Assembly (NCBI GenBank): GCA_964428015.1
Contig: CAYRWR010000009.1
Coordinates: 30,779 to 94,778 of the forward strand
Length of the DNA stretch: 64,000 nucleotides
Origin: CAYRWR01 sp964428015
GTDB lineage: Bacteria > Spirochaetota > Brevinematia > Brevinematales > CAYRWR01
Direction: 5' to 3'
A program made the translations under genes and the position numbers. Positions 42,381 to 51,677 of this stretch are shown here, piece after piece (within the stretch, counting starts at the first letter, position 1; each line of letters starts with the position of its first letter). Under the pieces are notes generated by a model. That model was not told the origin of the DNA, ran no database searches, and saw nothing but the letters and a program-made list of their open reading frames with translations.

Positions 42381-42415
42381 TTGCAGAATTCTTAATTCCA
42401 CCAAGTCAGGAAAAC

Positions 42416-43399
42416 ATGAAAGAAGATTTTCTATTGATCGTAAATCCCAAGTCAGGAAAAGGACGGCATGAGCGACAGATTGCTCAGGTAAAAAAATATT
42501 TTACTAAGCACCATATGACGTTGGAAATCATTTACACTCAATACCAGGGCCACGCCCGGGAACTGGCAGCACAGGCAGTAAAAGAAAATAGAAAGGTAGT
42601 GATTGGCGCGGGCGGGGATGGCACTATCAATGAGATAGTCAACGGGCTGGCCCAGAGCAATACGGCCATGGCTATATTACCCTGGGGGACAGGCAATGTC
42701 TTTGCCAGAGAAATGAATATTCCTTTGACCACATCCAAAGCCTGCAAAGTGATTAGAAAAAATAATCAGCTGCGCATGGACCTGGGCCATGTAAAAGACC
42801 GGTTTTTTCTTTTGATGTGCAGCGCTGGTTTTGACGCCTATTCTGTAAAGAAAGTCGAGAATTTTCAATTGAAAAATGTATTCGGCAAATTATCCTATCT
42901 CTTTGCCGGAATTCAAGCCTTCATACGCTATCGACATCCTCCCATTATGATACGCCTGGAGGACGGCACCGAAGATGTGGGGGGTTTTGTGCTGGTCTCC
43001 AATACCAGTCGTTATGGGGTTTACTTCACACCCAGCCCTTATGCCAATCCCGTAGATGGGATGCTGGATATCTTTTTATTCAAGGAAACCGGAGGTTGGA
43101 GTATCTTCCGACTGTTCCTACGTTTTGCACTGACAGCTTTTCGAAAACATGCCAAAGGGGAAAGACCTCGCTTTTTTACCCGGGAAGCAACCTACCGCAC
43201 CCGTTCGGTACAAATCTGGTCTGATGAAAGCACACCTACTCAGATAGACGGAGACATTTTTGATCCCCTACCCCTGGAAATATCCGTTCAGTCAGAAGCT
43301 ATTAATGTCATCCTCCCTAAAAAAATCGCTCTAAAACATCGCAAAAGGGCAGAAAAGTTGAAAAAGAAACAACTGAAAAAACAACACAACCCAAAATAA
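42416..43399 (+). CDS. Diacylglycerol kinase-family (YegS/DgkB-like) lipid kinase
   Basis: A 327-residue protein starting MKEDFLLIVNPKSGKGRHER. It contains the catalytic-domain motif VVIGAGGDGTINEIVNGLAQ and LPWGTGNVFAREM, then a beta-sandwich domain with SNTSRYGVYFTPSPYANPVD, and ends in a lysine-rich tail. These proteins phosphorylate diacylglycerol or related lipids at the membrane. The start is placed at 42416 because CAGGA precedes it and the motif follows at once; a longer frame crosses the promoter. A terminator follows directly. Confidence 0.92.
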   Translation: MKEDFLLIVNPKSGKGRHERQIAQVKKYFTKHHMTLEIIYTQYQGHARELAAQAVKENRKVVIGAGGDGTINEIVNGLAQSNTAMAILPWGTGNVFAREMNIPLTTSKACKVIRKNNQLRMDLGHVKDRFFLLMCSAGFDAYSVKKVENFQLKNVFGKLSYLFAGIQAFIRYRHPPIMIRLEDGTEDVGGFVLVSNTSRYGVYFTPSPYANPVDGMLDIFLFKETGGWSIFRLFLRFALTAFRKHAKGERPRFFTREATYRTRSVQIWSDESTPTQIDGDIFDPLPLEISVQSEAINVILPKKIALKHRKRAEKLKKKQLKKQHNPK

Positions 43400-43400
43400 A

Positions 43401-43433
43401 AGAGGGTGTCCTTGTGAGACACCCTCTTTTATT
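43401..43433. terminator. Bidirectional terminator between convergent lipid kinase and OmpA genes
   Basis: AGAGGGTGTC (43401-43410) pairs with GACACCCTCT (43418-43427), then TTTTATTGTTTT. On the minus strand an A-rich flank gives Ts as well. Confidence 0.9.
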
Positions 43434-43448
43434 GTTTTAGCAAAAGTA

Positions 43449-46400
43449 CTATTTCCTGATAAAGAATTCTACACGCCGGTTCTTTGCCCTGAATTTTTCT
43501 TTCTGGGTTTTGGTCATTTCCGGTGTTATTGCTTTTACAGGTCTTTGTTCACCATATCCTTTGTATGTCAATATGTTGGGGTCCAGGTCTTTACTGATCA
43601 GGTATTGATAAACAGACAAGGCTCTTTTATTGGAAAGCTTATCATTATAATCATCATCACCGGTATCATCTGTATGTCCGCTGACTTCAATCCGGAAGTT
43701 TTTACCCAGATTGTATTTGGCAGGATCACTCATAATCTTGGCCAGAATGATAATTACTTTGTCCAGTACGGTTTTGGTCTGTGCAGTCAGGTTTGCTTTA
43801 TTGACATCAAAGGTCACTGAACTCACTCTGATACGTAAACCGTCAGGGGTTTTTTCCACCAGCACCCCTACTGGAATTATTACATCACTCTTGTTTAGAA
43901 TGTTGCCCAGACCATCGTTAGCCTTTAGTTGCAGTACATAGTCCTGCACAGATTCCACGCCATCTTCTTTATCGTCACCTATGCCGTCCCAGGAGATCAG
44001 TTGTTTGACTGTACCTGAACCCTTCCAGGTCTTTAAGGGTTCACGATCCTGCCAGCCATCTTCCAGTTTAAAGATTTTGATACTCCAGTCTCCTACCCCA
44101 TTGGGGTCATCCAGTTCCAGATTGATGTACAAAGTATCATTTTCCCCATCTCCATCCGGGGTAAATAGGCGGGGAGATACTGTTAGTTTGGTTGCAGGGG
44201 GTGTCTTATCCAGTATAATGGGGCTGATCTCACCCTGAATAAGATTACCGGTATCGTATTGATAGCTCATCACCGCAGAGTAATCGCCATCAGGTACTAC
44301 ACTTCCATTATTATCCTTACCATCCCAGATGACTTTAGGAAGAGCATCTTTTTTCATCGTATAGACACGGACCACTTTACCTTTCTGGTCTTTAATTTCC
44401 AGACGGGACTCTTCCAATCCCTCAGTAGAAGAAATACTGGAATCAAATTCCAGAGTGTCCAGATTGCCGTCACCATTGGGTGCCAGAGCACTGGCCTGAC
44501 TGCTGAAGTCCAGTGTTTCAAATTGTTTCTTCATCTTGATGCTGGCAATCTTTTTCCGGGTAGTATTCTTAGCCTGGTCTTCTCCGGTTAATTCAACACT
44601 ATAAGTCCCTTCATCCAGGAGTTTTCCCTGATTGTCCTTACCGTCCCAGATGACTTCGGGTGGGACCTGGCCTTTCCATTCAAATTTTCTAACCACATTC
44701 CCGGATTTATCCTGGACCACCAATAGCGTAAAGAGATCCTCTTTGTCCCCTTTTACATCAAGTTTAAATTTGATGTTATCTTTTCTTCCGTCATTATTAG
44801 GAGAGAAAGCCAGATCACTGGACTGAATTTCCAGTTGCGGAGCTTTGGTATCTATATATACAGGCTTACTTACACTTACCGGTTCATCCCCGTATTTATA
44901 GGACAGACTTAATTTATAGCGGTATTCCCCATCGGGCAATACATATCCCTTATCATCCAGACCGTTCCATTCCACACTATCCAGATATTTGTTAGTCACA
45001 AATGATTTGACAATGACGCCCTTGCTATCCTGGATATCCAGTCTGAAAGTGGTGATGTCCGCAGTAGAGCTGACCTGAGGGGTAAATACCAATTTAGCAC
45101 GGGCATTGGTATTATTAGGGGATAAGGCCAGACCATCCGCGTTGATACTTACTTTTTCCAACCCTGTTTTAAGGCTGATCTGAGCTACTTCTACATGGTT
45201 TTTATTTCCCACCTTATCCAGAGTATCTATAGTGTAAGTGTATGTTCCTTCGGGTAAGGGATTGAGATCTTTATCCAGACCGTTCCAATCGAAAGTCTCG
45301 GGGAAATCCTTTTTCAGGCTTTTATTGTAATATACTACCGTACCGGCCTGATCCTTTATAGAAGCTGTAATGACATCATCATCATCTCCCTGGATGGCAT
45401 GAGTGAATAACAGTCGGTCTTTTTTGCCGTCATGATTGGGTGAAAAGGCCAGATACTGAGGTGTGATCTGGACTTTTGTGGGAGTATTATCCAGTTCGAT
45501 AATCTGCCAGGGAGTTGAGGGATGATTCCCGCTCTCAAACTGTAATTTCAAACTATATAAATATTTGCCATCAGGCAGCATAGTGCCTTTCTGGTCTCTT
45601 CCATCCCAGTTTATAGCAGGGGGAACGGTATCATCACCACTGATGGTTTTCCGGACATTGGAGCTCTGGTCCATGATGGTCAGTACCCAGGATTCCAATC
45701 CTCTACCCTGTGAAACTACCGGACTGAAGGTAACACTGTCTTTTTCACCGTCGTTATTGGGTGAGAAAGAACCTGCAGAAAGATCCATTTTGAGTGTTTC
45801 ATAATCCCTTACTAAATCCAGTTTTCCCAGATCTATTTTACTTTTATTTCCTGCTTTATCCTTTGTTTCAATTGTCACAGCATAGGTACCTTGAGGCACA
45901 TCTTCTTCTCTGTCATTTTTACCGTTCCATACCAGGGAGGCAGGCGGCTGACCTTCAAAACGGAAAGTCTTAACCACAACCCCTTTCTCATCTCTGATCT
46001 GGGCGATTACCTGATCCTGGGGTTCGATGTTCTTCGCGGTAAGCGGATAGACTATGGTCTCTTTGGCCCCATCACCGTTGGGTGAAAACACCCTATTGGT
46101 CTCAGTCACCACCAGTTGCGGAACAACGGTATCAATGCGAACCTGGCCGGCCTGTGATTCAGCTTTATTGTCATTTTCATCCCAGGCGAGGAGTTTATAT
46201 GAATACAGCCCATCAGGTACTCGTTTCCCCAGTTCATCCTGGCCGTCCCAGAATACACCCTGGGGAATCTCTACCTGTTTGCGGGTGGAAAAAATCTGAT
46301 GCAGCACCTTGGAAGCATTAAGATTTCTCACCTGGAGCTGATCTACACTCTTAAATTTTTTGATGACAGTGCCGTCAGCAGACAGTATGTCCACTTCCCA

Positions 46401-47462
46401 GGCTTTTACCATAGTATTGTCTTTAATTCCCAGTTTCAGCTCCGCGTTATCTTTGGAACCGTCAAAATTAGGTGAAAAATCAGAATCTGAAGCGGTAATC
46501 ACAAGTTCAGGTGCTTTGTCGTCATAATAACCCCAGGCCACATTGAGATTCACCTGATGCAGCCATTCCGCGCTGCCGTTGAAGCTCTGCTGACTGGCGG
46601 AATAGTCCACATTGAAATCGGTTTTGGAACCTTTGACCAGAATCACTCCGCTAAAACCAGCGCCCAGAGTAAAGGGGCCAACCCCATTAGCTGAATAAAC
46701 ATAACCGGCTCTCAGGTGTATGATATCCAGAAGGGTCTGTTCCAGTCCTATACCAGCCTGGAAATCCAGTGGACTCCAGCTGAATTTTATATCTGAAGAA
46801 ACTCTCATTTTGTAAATATCTAAGTACACCGGATAAAAGGAAGCTCCCAGACTCAGTCCCATTCCAGGAAAGGGATCATCATTGCCCAGTTTGGCTAATT
46901 TTCCGATATTTTTTAGGGCAATGCCGTAGGAAAAATTCTTAAATCCGGCACCGAAACTATCTTTGGTTCTGGCTTTTAATATTCCCATATCAAAACCCAG
47001 ACTCCAATCATTGGTGAAATTTCCGCCGATAGAGGCATAATTTAAACTGAATCCCCAGAACAAATCAGGGGTGATAGGCTTGGAAATACCCAATCTTATT
47101 CCCAGGAGCTGGTTCATATATAGAGAAGAAGACGGCCCGGAGATATAATCCAGCATCAGGCTATACACTCCGCCCAGGGTAGGATAGGCAAACCCCAGAT
47201 TAACCAGGGTATTAGTGGTACCGAAACCACCGATGGATAGACTATTGGCTACACGTCTCAGGTCTCCCAGGACAGCGGGATTGAGAGTCATATCCTGAAT
47301 ATTTCCCAGACGGCTCATTCCGCTCATACCCAGACCGTTGGCCTGGACACTATTACCTGAAAAAGAGTACTGCGCTCCCGGAGTCAAAGAGGCAGCCCAA
47401 AGATTTTCCCCCATTAAACAAATAAGAAGACTGAATAAAAATATCCAAATTCTCTTAGTCAT
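43449..47462 (-). CDS. Giant OmpA-family outer-membrane protein with barrel and eight FlgD-like repeats
   Basis: A 1337-residue exported protein; the ATG at 47462 has AAGGAG six bases upstream. After the signal peptide, residues about 30-310 look like a PorV/UPF0164-type barrel (GLGMSGMSRLGNIQDMTLNP, DMGILKARTKDSFGAGFK). About 320-1170 hold eight FlgD-like Ig repeats. Each has an FSPNxDGxxD motif, later a WDGxDxxGxxxPDGxYxY hairpin. The C-terminal OmpA domain (VTFDVNKANLTAQTKTVLDK, VSGHTDDTGDDDYND, LSNKRALSVYQYLISKDLD) binds peptidoglycan. It has its own promoter and terminator. It may connect barrel and cell wall across a long periplasm; the exact role is unknown. Confidence 0.85.
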   Translation of the reverse strand: MTKRIWIFLFSLLICLMGENLWAASLTPGAQYSFSGNSVQANGLGMSGMSRLGNIQDMTLNPAVLGDLRRVANSLSIGGFGTTNTLVNLGFAYPTLGGVYSLMLDYISGPSSSLYMNQLLGIRLGISKPITPDLFWGFSLNYASIGGNFTNDWSLGFDMGILKARTKDSFGAGFKNFSYGIALKNIGKLAKLGNDDPFPGMGLSLGASFYPVYLDIYKMRVSSDIKFSWSPLDFQAGIGLEQTLLDIIHLRAGYVYSANGVGPFTLGAGFSGVILVKGSKTDFNVDYSASQQSFNGSAEWLHQVNLNVAWGYYDDKAPELVITASDSDFSPNFDGSKDNAELKLGIKDNTMVKAWEVDILSADGTVIKKFKSVDQLQVRNLNASKVLHQIFSTRKQVEIPQGVFWDGQDELGKRVPDGLYSYKLLAWDENDNKAESQAGQVRIDTVVPQLVVTETNRVFSPNGDGAKETIVYPLTAKNIEPQDQVIAQIRDEKGVVVKTFRFEGQPPASLVWNGKNDREEDVPQGTYAVTIETKDKAGNKSKIDLGKLDLVRDYETLKMDLSAGSFSPNNDGEKDSVTFSPVVSQGRGLESWVLTIMDQSSNVRKTISGDDTVPPAINWDGRDQKGTMLPDGKYLYSLKLQFESGNHPSTPWQIIELDNTPTKVQITPQYLAFSPNHDGKKDRLLFTHAIQGDDDDVITASIKDQAGTVVYYNKSLKKDFPETFDWNGLDKDLNPLPEGTYTYTIDTLDKVGNKNHVEVAQISLKTGLEKVSINADGLALSPNNTNARAKLVFTPQVSSTADITTFRLDIQDSKGVIVKSFVTNKYLDSVEWNGLDDKGYVLPDGEYRYKLSLSYKYGDEPVSVSKPVYIDTKAPQLEIQSSDLAFSPNNDGRKDNIKFKLDVKGDKEDLFTLLVVQDKSGNVVRKFEWKGQVPPEVIWDGKDNQGKLLDEGTYSVELTGEDQAKNTTRKKIASIKMKKQFETLDFSSQASALAPNGDGNLDTLEFDSSISSTEGLEESRLEIKDQKGKVVRVYTMKKDALPKVIWDGKDNNGSVVPDGDYSAVMSYQYDTGNLIQGEISPIILDKTPPATKLTVSPRLFTPDGDGENDTLYINLELDDPNGVGDWSIKIFKLEDGWQDREPLKTWKGSGTVKQLISWDGIGDDKEDGVESVQDYVLQLKANDGLGNILNKSDVIIPVGVLVEKTPDGLRIRVSSVTFDVNKANLTAQTKTVLDKVIIILAKIMSDPAKYNLGKNFRIEVSGHTDDTGDDDYNDKLSNKRALSVYQYLISKDLDPNILTYKGYGEQRPVKAITPEMTKTQKEKFRAKNRRVEFFIRK
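43880..46510 (-). repeat. Eight in-gene repeats encoding FlgD-like Ig domains
   Basis: Each unit is about 300 bases and begins with a calcium-loop-like motif: FSPNFDGSKD, FSPNGDGAKE, FSPNNDGEKD, FSPNHDGKKD, LSPNNTNARA (degenerate), FSPNNDGRKD, LAPNGDGNLD and FTPDGDGEND. Seven hairpin motifs of the WDGxDxxG or WNGxDxxG type alternate with them. Confidence 0.8.
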
Positions 47463-47502
47463 ACCCATCTCCTTCTCTTATCTTAAATATTTCCCTACTA
47501 GT

Positions 47503-47530
47503 ATTTTAGCATATTTTATAGTATAATCAA
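47503..47530 (-). promoter_or_regulatory. Promoter of the giant OmpA-family gene
   Basis: Minus strand TTGATT (47525-47530), 16 bases, TAAAAT (47503-47508), just after the RNB-family stop codon. Confidence 0.55.
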
Positions 47531-47534
47531 TTTC

Positions 47535-49328
47535 TTACTTTTCCGGAATCAGGGGTTTATCATACACCGGTACCAGATCCAGGAAACCTTTTTCCACATT
47601 AACTTTTTTGATACTGATTCTGATTTTATTGCCCACCGTGTAGGCATTTTTATTCTGCCTTCCCCGTAAGACATAGTCACCTTCATTAAACACATAATAA
47701 TCATCATCCAGGTCTACAAAGCGTATTAATCCTTCCACTCCTATACCTTCCAGTTGTACAAACATGCCGAAGGAGGAGATGCCTGAAATAATGCCGTTGT
47801 ATTCTTTGCCTTCCGTCCCTTTCATGTACCGGACGGATTTCATTTTGTAAATTTCCCTTTCCGCTTCTATTTCCACTCTCTCCATATTGGAAATATGTTT
47901 GGCAATGCCTTCCAGGATTTCACTGTCATACCTGTAGATCGGACTGCCGTGCAGGGCATTTTTAATCAGCCGGTGTACTACCAGATCCGCGTATCTACGG
48001 ATGGGTGAAGTAAAGTGGGTATAATATTCAAATCCTAACCCATAATGCCCCGCGTTCTCTGTAGTATAACGGGCCTGCTGCATGGAACGTAACAGCAGCT
48101 GATTGAATAAACCCTGGTAAGGTTTTTCTTTAACTTCTACCATCAGCTTTTGAATATCACGGGGATGAATGAGTGCAGCAGGAGGCACTTTATGCCCAAA
48201 CCGGGAGATAATACGGATAAAATCACTGATCTTTTCCTGGCTGGGTTCTTCATGGATACGAAACAATGTAGCCCCTTTTTTGTCCAGGAATCCGGCTACA
48301 CAACGGTTAGCCAGGAGCATAAACTCTTCAATTATTTTTTCGGACTCCAATCGTTCTTTTAGCCACACCTTTACCGGTTCGTCCTTTTCATCCAGTTGAA
48401 TCTTGAATTCCTTTAGATCAAAATCGATACCGCCTTTATCCATACGCAGACCATGGACTTTTCGTGCTAATTCCCACATCTGTCCCAATAACGGTTTTAA
48501 AACCGGATCTCTGGGTTCTGCCTGATCCAGTATTATATCTTCTACTTCCCGGTAAGTCATACGAAAATTACTAATGATAAGGGAAGGGAATATTTCATAA
48601 CTGAGAATATTACCTTCATTATCCAGGTCGATTAGTATCGACATGGTTTTTTTATCTTCACCCGCGTTCAGTGAACAACGGTCATTGGATAAAACTGTGG
48701 GAAACATAGGCACGACTTTATTGATCAGGTAAAAACTATTAGCTCTTTTGAGCGCCTCTTTATCCAACCGTGAACCCTGGGGAACATAATAACTCACGTC
48801 GGCGATATGAACTCCCAATTGGAAGCCTTTGGCTGTCTTTTTTAATGAAACCGCGTCATCCAGATCTTTGGCATCTTCACCGTCTATGGTTATGACGAAG
48901 AGATCTTTTAAATCACGGCGGTTTAGACCGGGGATTTCCTGAGGCGTCAGTTCATCTGCCTCGCTTAAGATACGGGGGGCAAAAACATTACGAATTTTAT
49001 ATTTATCAATAATATAATCATAGTCATCGGTTGCTTTAAGCCTGCGGATACTGCTGGTCTTTTTTTCAGCATCGCTTTTTTTTGCCTGATGCCGGTCGGT
49101 ATGTCTTTTTTTTGCTTTCAAGTGTAGTTTCTCCGAGAAATCAGGGTGTAGTTTAATCAGATTTTCTTCCTGATCCCATATTAATTTTTTCATCATCTGA
49201 TAGTCCAGCAATACTCTCCTGATTCTTTTCTGGGTAGAGCTGGACTCCGCGCCGCACAACTGATAGAGTTTTTTAAGCGGCAGCGGCACATTTTTAATCA
49301 CAATATCTAAAATCTCTTTCCTTTGCAT
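47535..49328 (-). CDS. rnr: RNase R/RNase II-family exoribonuclease lacking cold-shock domains
   Basis: A 597-residue 3'-5' exoribonuclease. An N-terminal winged-helix-like region (about 1-60) leads to a basic linker (61-105). The RNB catalytic domain runs from about 138, with the metal-binding aspartates in DGEDAKDLDDAV (149-158), SNDRCSLNAGEDKKT, and HFTSPIRRYADLVVHRLIK. A C-terminal S1 domain follows (GIISGISSFGMFVQLEGIGV). RNase R normally has two cold-shock OB domains before RNB and about 700-820 residues; these domains are absent here. The catalytic residues look intact. Confidence 0.9.
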   Translation of the reverse strand: MQRKEILDIVIKNVPLPLKKLYQLCGAESSSTQKRIRRVLLDYQMMKKLIWDQEENLIKLHPDFSEKLHLKAKKRHTDRHQAKKSDAEKKTSSIRRLKATDDYDYIIDKYKIRNVFAPRILSEADELTPQEIPGLNRRDLKDLFVITIDGEDAKDLDDAVSLKKTAKGFQLGVHIADVSYYVPQGSRLDKEALKRANSFYLINKVVPMFPTVLSNDRCSLNAGEDKKTMSILIDLDNEGNILSYEIFPSLIISNFRMTYREVEDIILDQAEPRDPVLKPLLGQMWELARKVHGLRMDKGGIDFDLKEFKIQLDEKDEPVKVWLKERLESEKIIEEFMLLANRCVAGFLDKKGATLFRIHEEPSQEKISDFIRIISRFGHKVPPAALIHPRDIQKLMVEVKEKPYQGLFNQLLLRSMQQARYTTENAGHYGLGFEYYTHFTSPIRRYADLVVHRLIKNALHGSPIYRYDSEILEGIAKHISNMERVEIEAEREIYKMKSVRYMKGTEGKEYNGIISGISSFGMFVQLEGIGVEGLIRFVDLDDDYYVFNEGDYVLRGRQNKNAYTVGNKIRISIKKVNVEKGFLDLVPVYDKPLIPEK

Positions 49329-49363
49329 TATCAGTTCTATTTCCTTTTTACTTTAGTAATATT

Positions 49364-49391
49364 AAAAAGGGGGAGGCCGATGGCCTCCCCC
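49364..49391 (-). terminator. Strong intrinsic terminator of the PPIase lipoprotein gene
   Basis: A ten-pair GC stem (GGGGGAGGCC with GGCCTCCCCC, 49369-49391) with a three-base loop, followed on the minus strand by TTTTTAAT. Confidence 0.92.
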
Positions 49392-49403
49392 TGGGTTTGA
49401 CGA

Positions 49404-50975
49404 CTAATTGTTAGGTTTTATTTTGGGCTGTGGCTGGTTAGGCTGAGGAGGGCCCTGCTTTACAGGCTGCTTTTTCTGCATTTTCTTCTTGGAAATTTCA
49501 TACTTGGCCTTCAAGTCAGAAGCATATTTTGCCAGACCGGCTTTATCAATCTTCACATCGTATTTTTTCTTGAGTTCTTCATCTTTTTTCTGTTGAGCTT
49601 CCATAAACAGGTTGCGTTTCAGTTCATTTTCTATCTGTGCTCTGGCTTCGGCAAAAGTCATAGGTACAGATTTAGGTCCCTGAGGTCCATTGACCTGTTT
49701 GTTCAAGGTAGATTTCTGGCTTTCGTAATACTGCTTAATAAGATCTTCTGTAAGCTGAGTCTGCGCTTCATCTTTGAGTATTTTCATCCACATCTCACTG
49801 GCAGTGTCCTTAAGCATCTGCTGTTCCCGTTCAGCCATTTCTTTTTTAAACTTGGCAGTCTTATCCAGTTTTTCTGCTTTGGCTTGTTCCACAAAGAACA
49901 TAAAATTCTGAAGAATGCTCATGTTTCGGGTGAAATCTTTGAAGTTTTTGTTAGTGACAAAAGAGGGCACAAATGTTTCGATTACCTTGTCACTCATACC
50001 CCAGGTGTAATCCTGGCCTTTAATCTTCAGAAGTACCAGATCCTTGGGGAGTTCAGCAACTTTATAGGTTTTGTCTTTTACAATGATATTTTCATTGGTA
50101 GAATCCAGTGTATAGAACACTTCTACAGCAGCTTTCTGGAGATCCTGCATGTTCTTTTCAGTGAGATACCGGGTCATATAGCTGGCTTTTTGTTTTTCCA
50201 TACCTTTGACCAGTTCTTTAACTGAGCGTTTTTTAGGAGTTTCGGTGACATAAATGATGTGCAGACCAAACTGTGTTTCGATAACTTTATCGATAAGTCC
50301 GGTTTTCTTGGCGCTGAAGACAGCTTCGTCAAATTCTTTGACCATCTGGCCGGGGAAAAACACATCCAGGTCGCCGCCTTTATCCTTGGTGCCGGGATCA
50401 TCGGAGGTACGGGCAGCTTCTATCTGGAAATCCTTCTTCAGGTTTTTGGATTTCTGGAGGTTAGCTAAAATATTCTGGGCTTTGATCATCTGGGCTTCTT
50501 TGATCTGCTGATAGACAGCGTCAGGCAGCAGTTCCTGTTTGCCGTTGATATTGGTATAGGGGTTCAGTTTGATGAGGATATGGGAAGCGCGGACAGTATC
50601 AAACTTAGCAGAGGGAACATTAGTGAGTGAATTGCGTCCCCACATATTCAATACAATCAGAGGGGTCTGATCATTGATAGATTTCAGTTTTTCCTGAAAT
50701 TCAGGATCATTGGTATAATCCGCACTCATCATTTCCTGGTATACCAGTTCAGGCCGGATCAGGGCTTCATACACCATCATTTCATGACGCAGAGTATCGG
50801 CAATCCACTGGGGATTGTTGTTCAGATAATCAGGGGTGACTTTCTTAAAATCGCCCACTGTAAGAGACTTGGTCTCATTTTTCAATTTGTAGGACGCGAT
50901 CTTGGCATTATCAACAGAACAGGATGCCAGTAAGAGGACTGCAAATACTGACCAGAATTTCTTCACTGTAGCCAT
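49404..50975 (-). CDS. PpiC-type peptidyl-prolyl isomerase lipoprotein (PrsA/SurA-like foldase)
   Basis: A 523-residue protein with lipobox VLLLASC, so it is anchored in the envelope. The N-terminal helical chaperone region reaches about residue 125. A parvulin domain (about 127-245) shows VRASHILIKLNPY, GTKDKGGDLDVFFPGQMVKE, FDEAVFSAKKTG and FGLHIIYVTETPKK. The C-terminal half is helical and charged, ending in a Lys/Gln/Pro-rich tail. It probably assists folding of exported proteins such as the barrels in this window (inference). It has its own promoter and a strong terminator. Confidence 0.88.
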   Translation of the reverse strand: MATVKKFWSVFAVLLLASCSVDNAKIASYKLKNETKSLTVGDFKKVTPDYLNNNPQWIADTLRHEMMVYEALIRPELVYQEMMSADYTNDPEFQEKLKSINDQTPLIVLNMWGRNSLTNVPSAKFDTVRASHILIKLNPYTNINGKQELLPDAVYQQIKEAQMIKAQNILANLQKSKNLKKDFQIEAARTSDDPGTKDKGGDLDVFFPGQMVKEFDEAVFSAKKTGLIDKVIETQFGLHIIYVTETPKKRSVKELVKGMEKQKASYMTRYLTEKNMQDLQKAAVEVFYTLDSTNENIIVKDKTYKVAELPKDLVLLKIKGQDYTWGMSDKVIETFVPSFVTNKNFKDFTRNMSILQNFMFFVEQAKAEKLDKTAKFKKEMAEREQQMLKDTASEMWMKILKDEAQTQLTEDLIKQYYESQKSTLNKQVNGPQGPKSVPMTFAEARAQIENELKRNLFMEAQQKKDEELKKKYDVKIDKAGLAKYASDLKAKYEISKKKMQKKQPVKQGPPQPNQPQPKIKPNN

Positions 50976-51017
50976 AATATTCTCCTTGTTATAGCAGATA
51001 AGAATTTTTATCCTATT

Positions 51018-51046
51018 ATTTTATACCAGCTCACAGAAAAGCTCAA
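51018..51046 (-). promoter_or_regulatory. Promoter of the PPIase lipoprotein gene
   Basis: Minus strand TTGAGC (51041-51046), 17 bases, TAAAAT (51018-51023). Confidence 0.55.
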
Positions 51047-51106
51047 ATATTACTGAACCTTAAACATGAAGCTGTACACAACTCTTCTTTTAAAGTGTTG
51101 GTTTAG

Positions 51107-51514
51107 TTATGAGATACCTTTTTCCTGGAAAAAGTTAGAATACTGATGATCTATTTCAGCGATATGATGAATGAGCCAGTCTCTGAGAAATCCCATTATT
51201 TCCAGTGAGACCATGACTCTACCTTCATTAAACTTCTTCTCAAATTCCTGAATCTTAGCTACAAAAGCATCATGTAGCCGCTTATGATCCGGATAGGTTG
51301 GGTAATCCTGCTCTTTCATGAGAGTCTCTTCTTCCAGAAAATGTACCTGAGTGTATTCCCTCAGTTCCAGAAGCAGGTCTTTTAATACCGTTGCCCCTTT
51401 ACCGGCACTCATTGCGTCATGCAGTCTGTTGATCATGGCTATGAGCTTCTGATGAGCCTGGTCGAATTTTTCTACCTGTACACTCAGACTTTCTTTCCAT
51501 TCTACGAATGCCAT
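51107..51514 (-). CDS. Bacteriohemerythrin
   Basis: A 135-residue di-iron oxygen-binding four-helix protein without fused signalling domains. The ligand pattern is complete: FDQAHQKL, then HFLEEETLM, DHKRLHDAF and HHIAEIDHQY. Such proteins store or sense oxygen, often in microaerophiles. It stands alone with a near-consensus promoter and is divergent from the MoxR operon. Confidence 0.93.
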   Translation of the reverse strand: MAFVEWKESLSVQVEKFDQAHQKLIAMINRLHDAMSAGKGATVLKDLLLELREYTQVHFLEEETLMKEQDYPTYPDHKRLHDAFVAKIQEFEKKFNEGRVMVSLEIMGFLRDWLIHHIAEIDHQYSNFFQEKGIS

Positions 51515-51569
51515 TATTATTCCCCCACTGGACTGTGATTACATCAAAATAATACTACCTGATACAGAT

Positions 51570-51597
51570 ATTATAAGTTAAAGCAATGGGATGTCAA
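51570..51597 (-). promoter_or_regulatory. Promoter of the bacteriohemerythrin gene
   Basis: Minus strand consensus TTGACA (51592-51597), 16 bases, consensus TATAAT (51570-51575). This is one of the best promoters in the window. Confidence 0.75.
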
Positions 51598-51625
51598 CTA
51601 CCCTATCTTTTTAATAGATTTATAC

Positions 51626-51653
51626 TTGCAAATCTGAGTGAGAGCATTATAAT
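51626..51653 (+). promoter_or_regulatory. Promoter of the moxR operon
   Basis: TTGCAA (51626-51631), 16 bases, perfect TATAAT (51648-51653), 24 bases before the ATG. Confidence 0.7.
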
Positions 51654-51677
51654 GAGTTACATTCTAAGGAGGAAAAA

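Noticed and set aside
43881..46510. Possible CRISPR-like periodic repeats
   Set aside because: The periodicity is about 300 bases, in frame and protein-coding (FlgD-like repeats), with no short identical direct repeats and spacers.
49593..50225. Plus-strand 210-residue frame opposite the PPIase gene
   Set aside because: Long antisense frame caused by lysine-rich coding (AAA/AAG reads as Phe/Leu); Phe/His-rich product without a ribosome-binding site.
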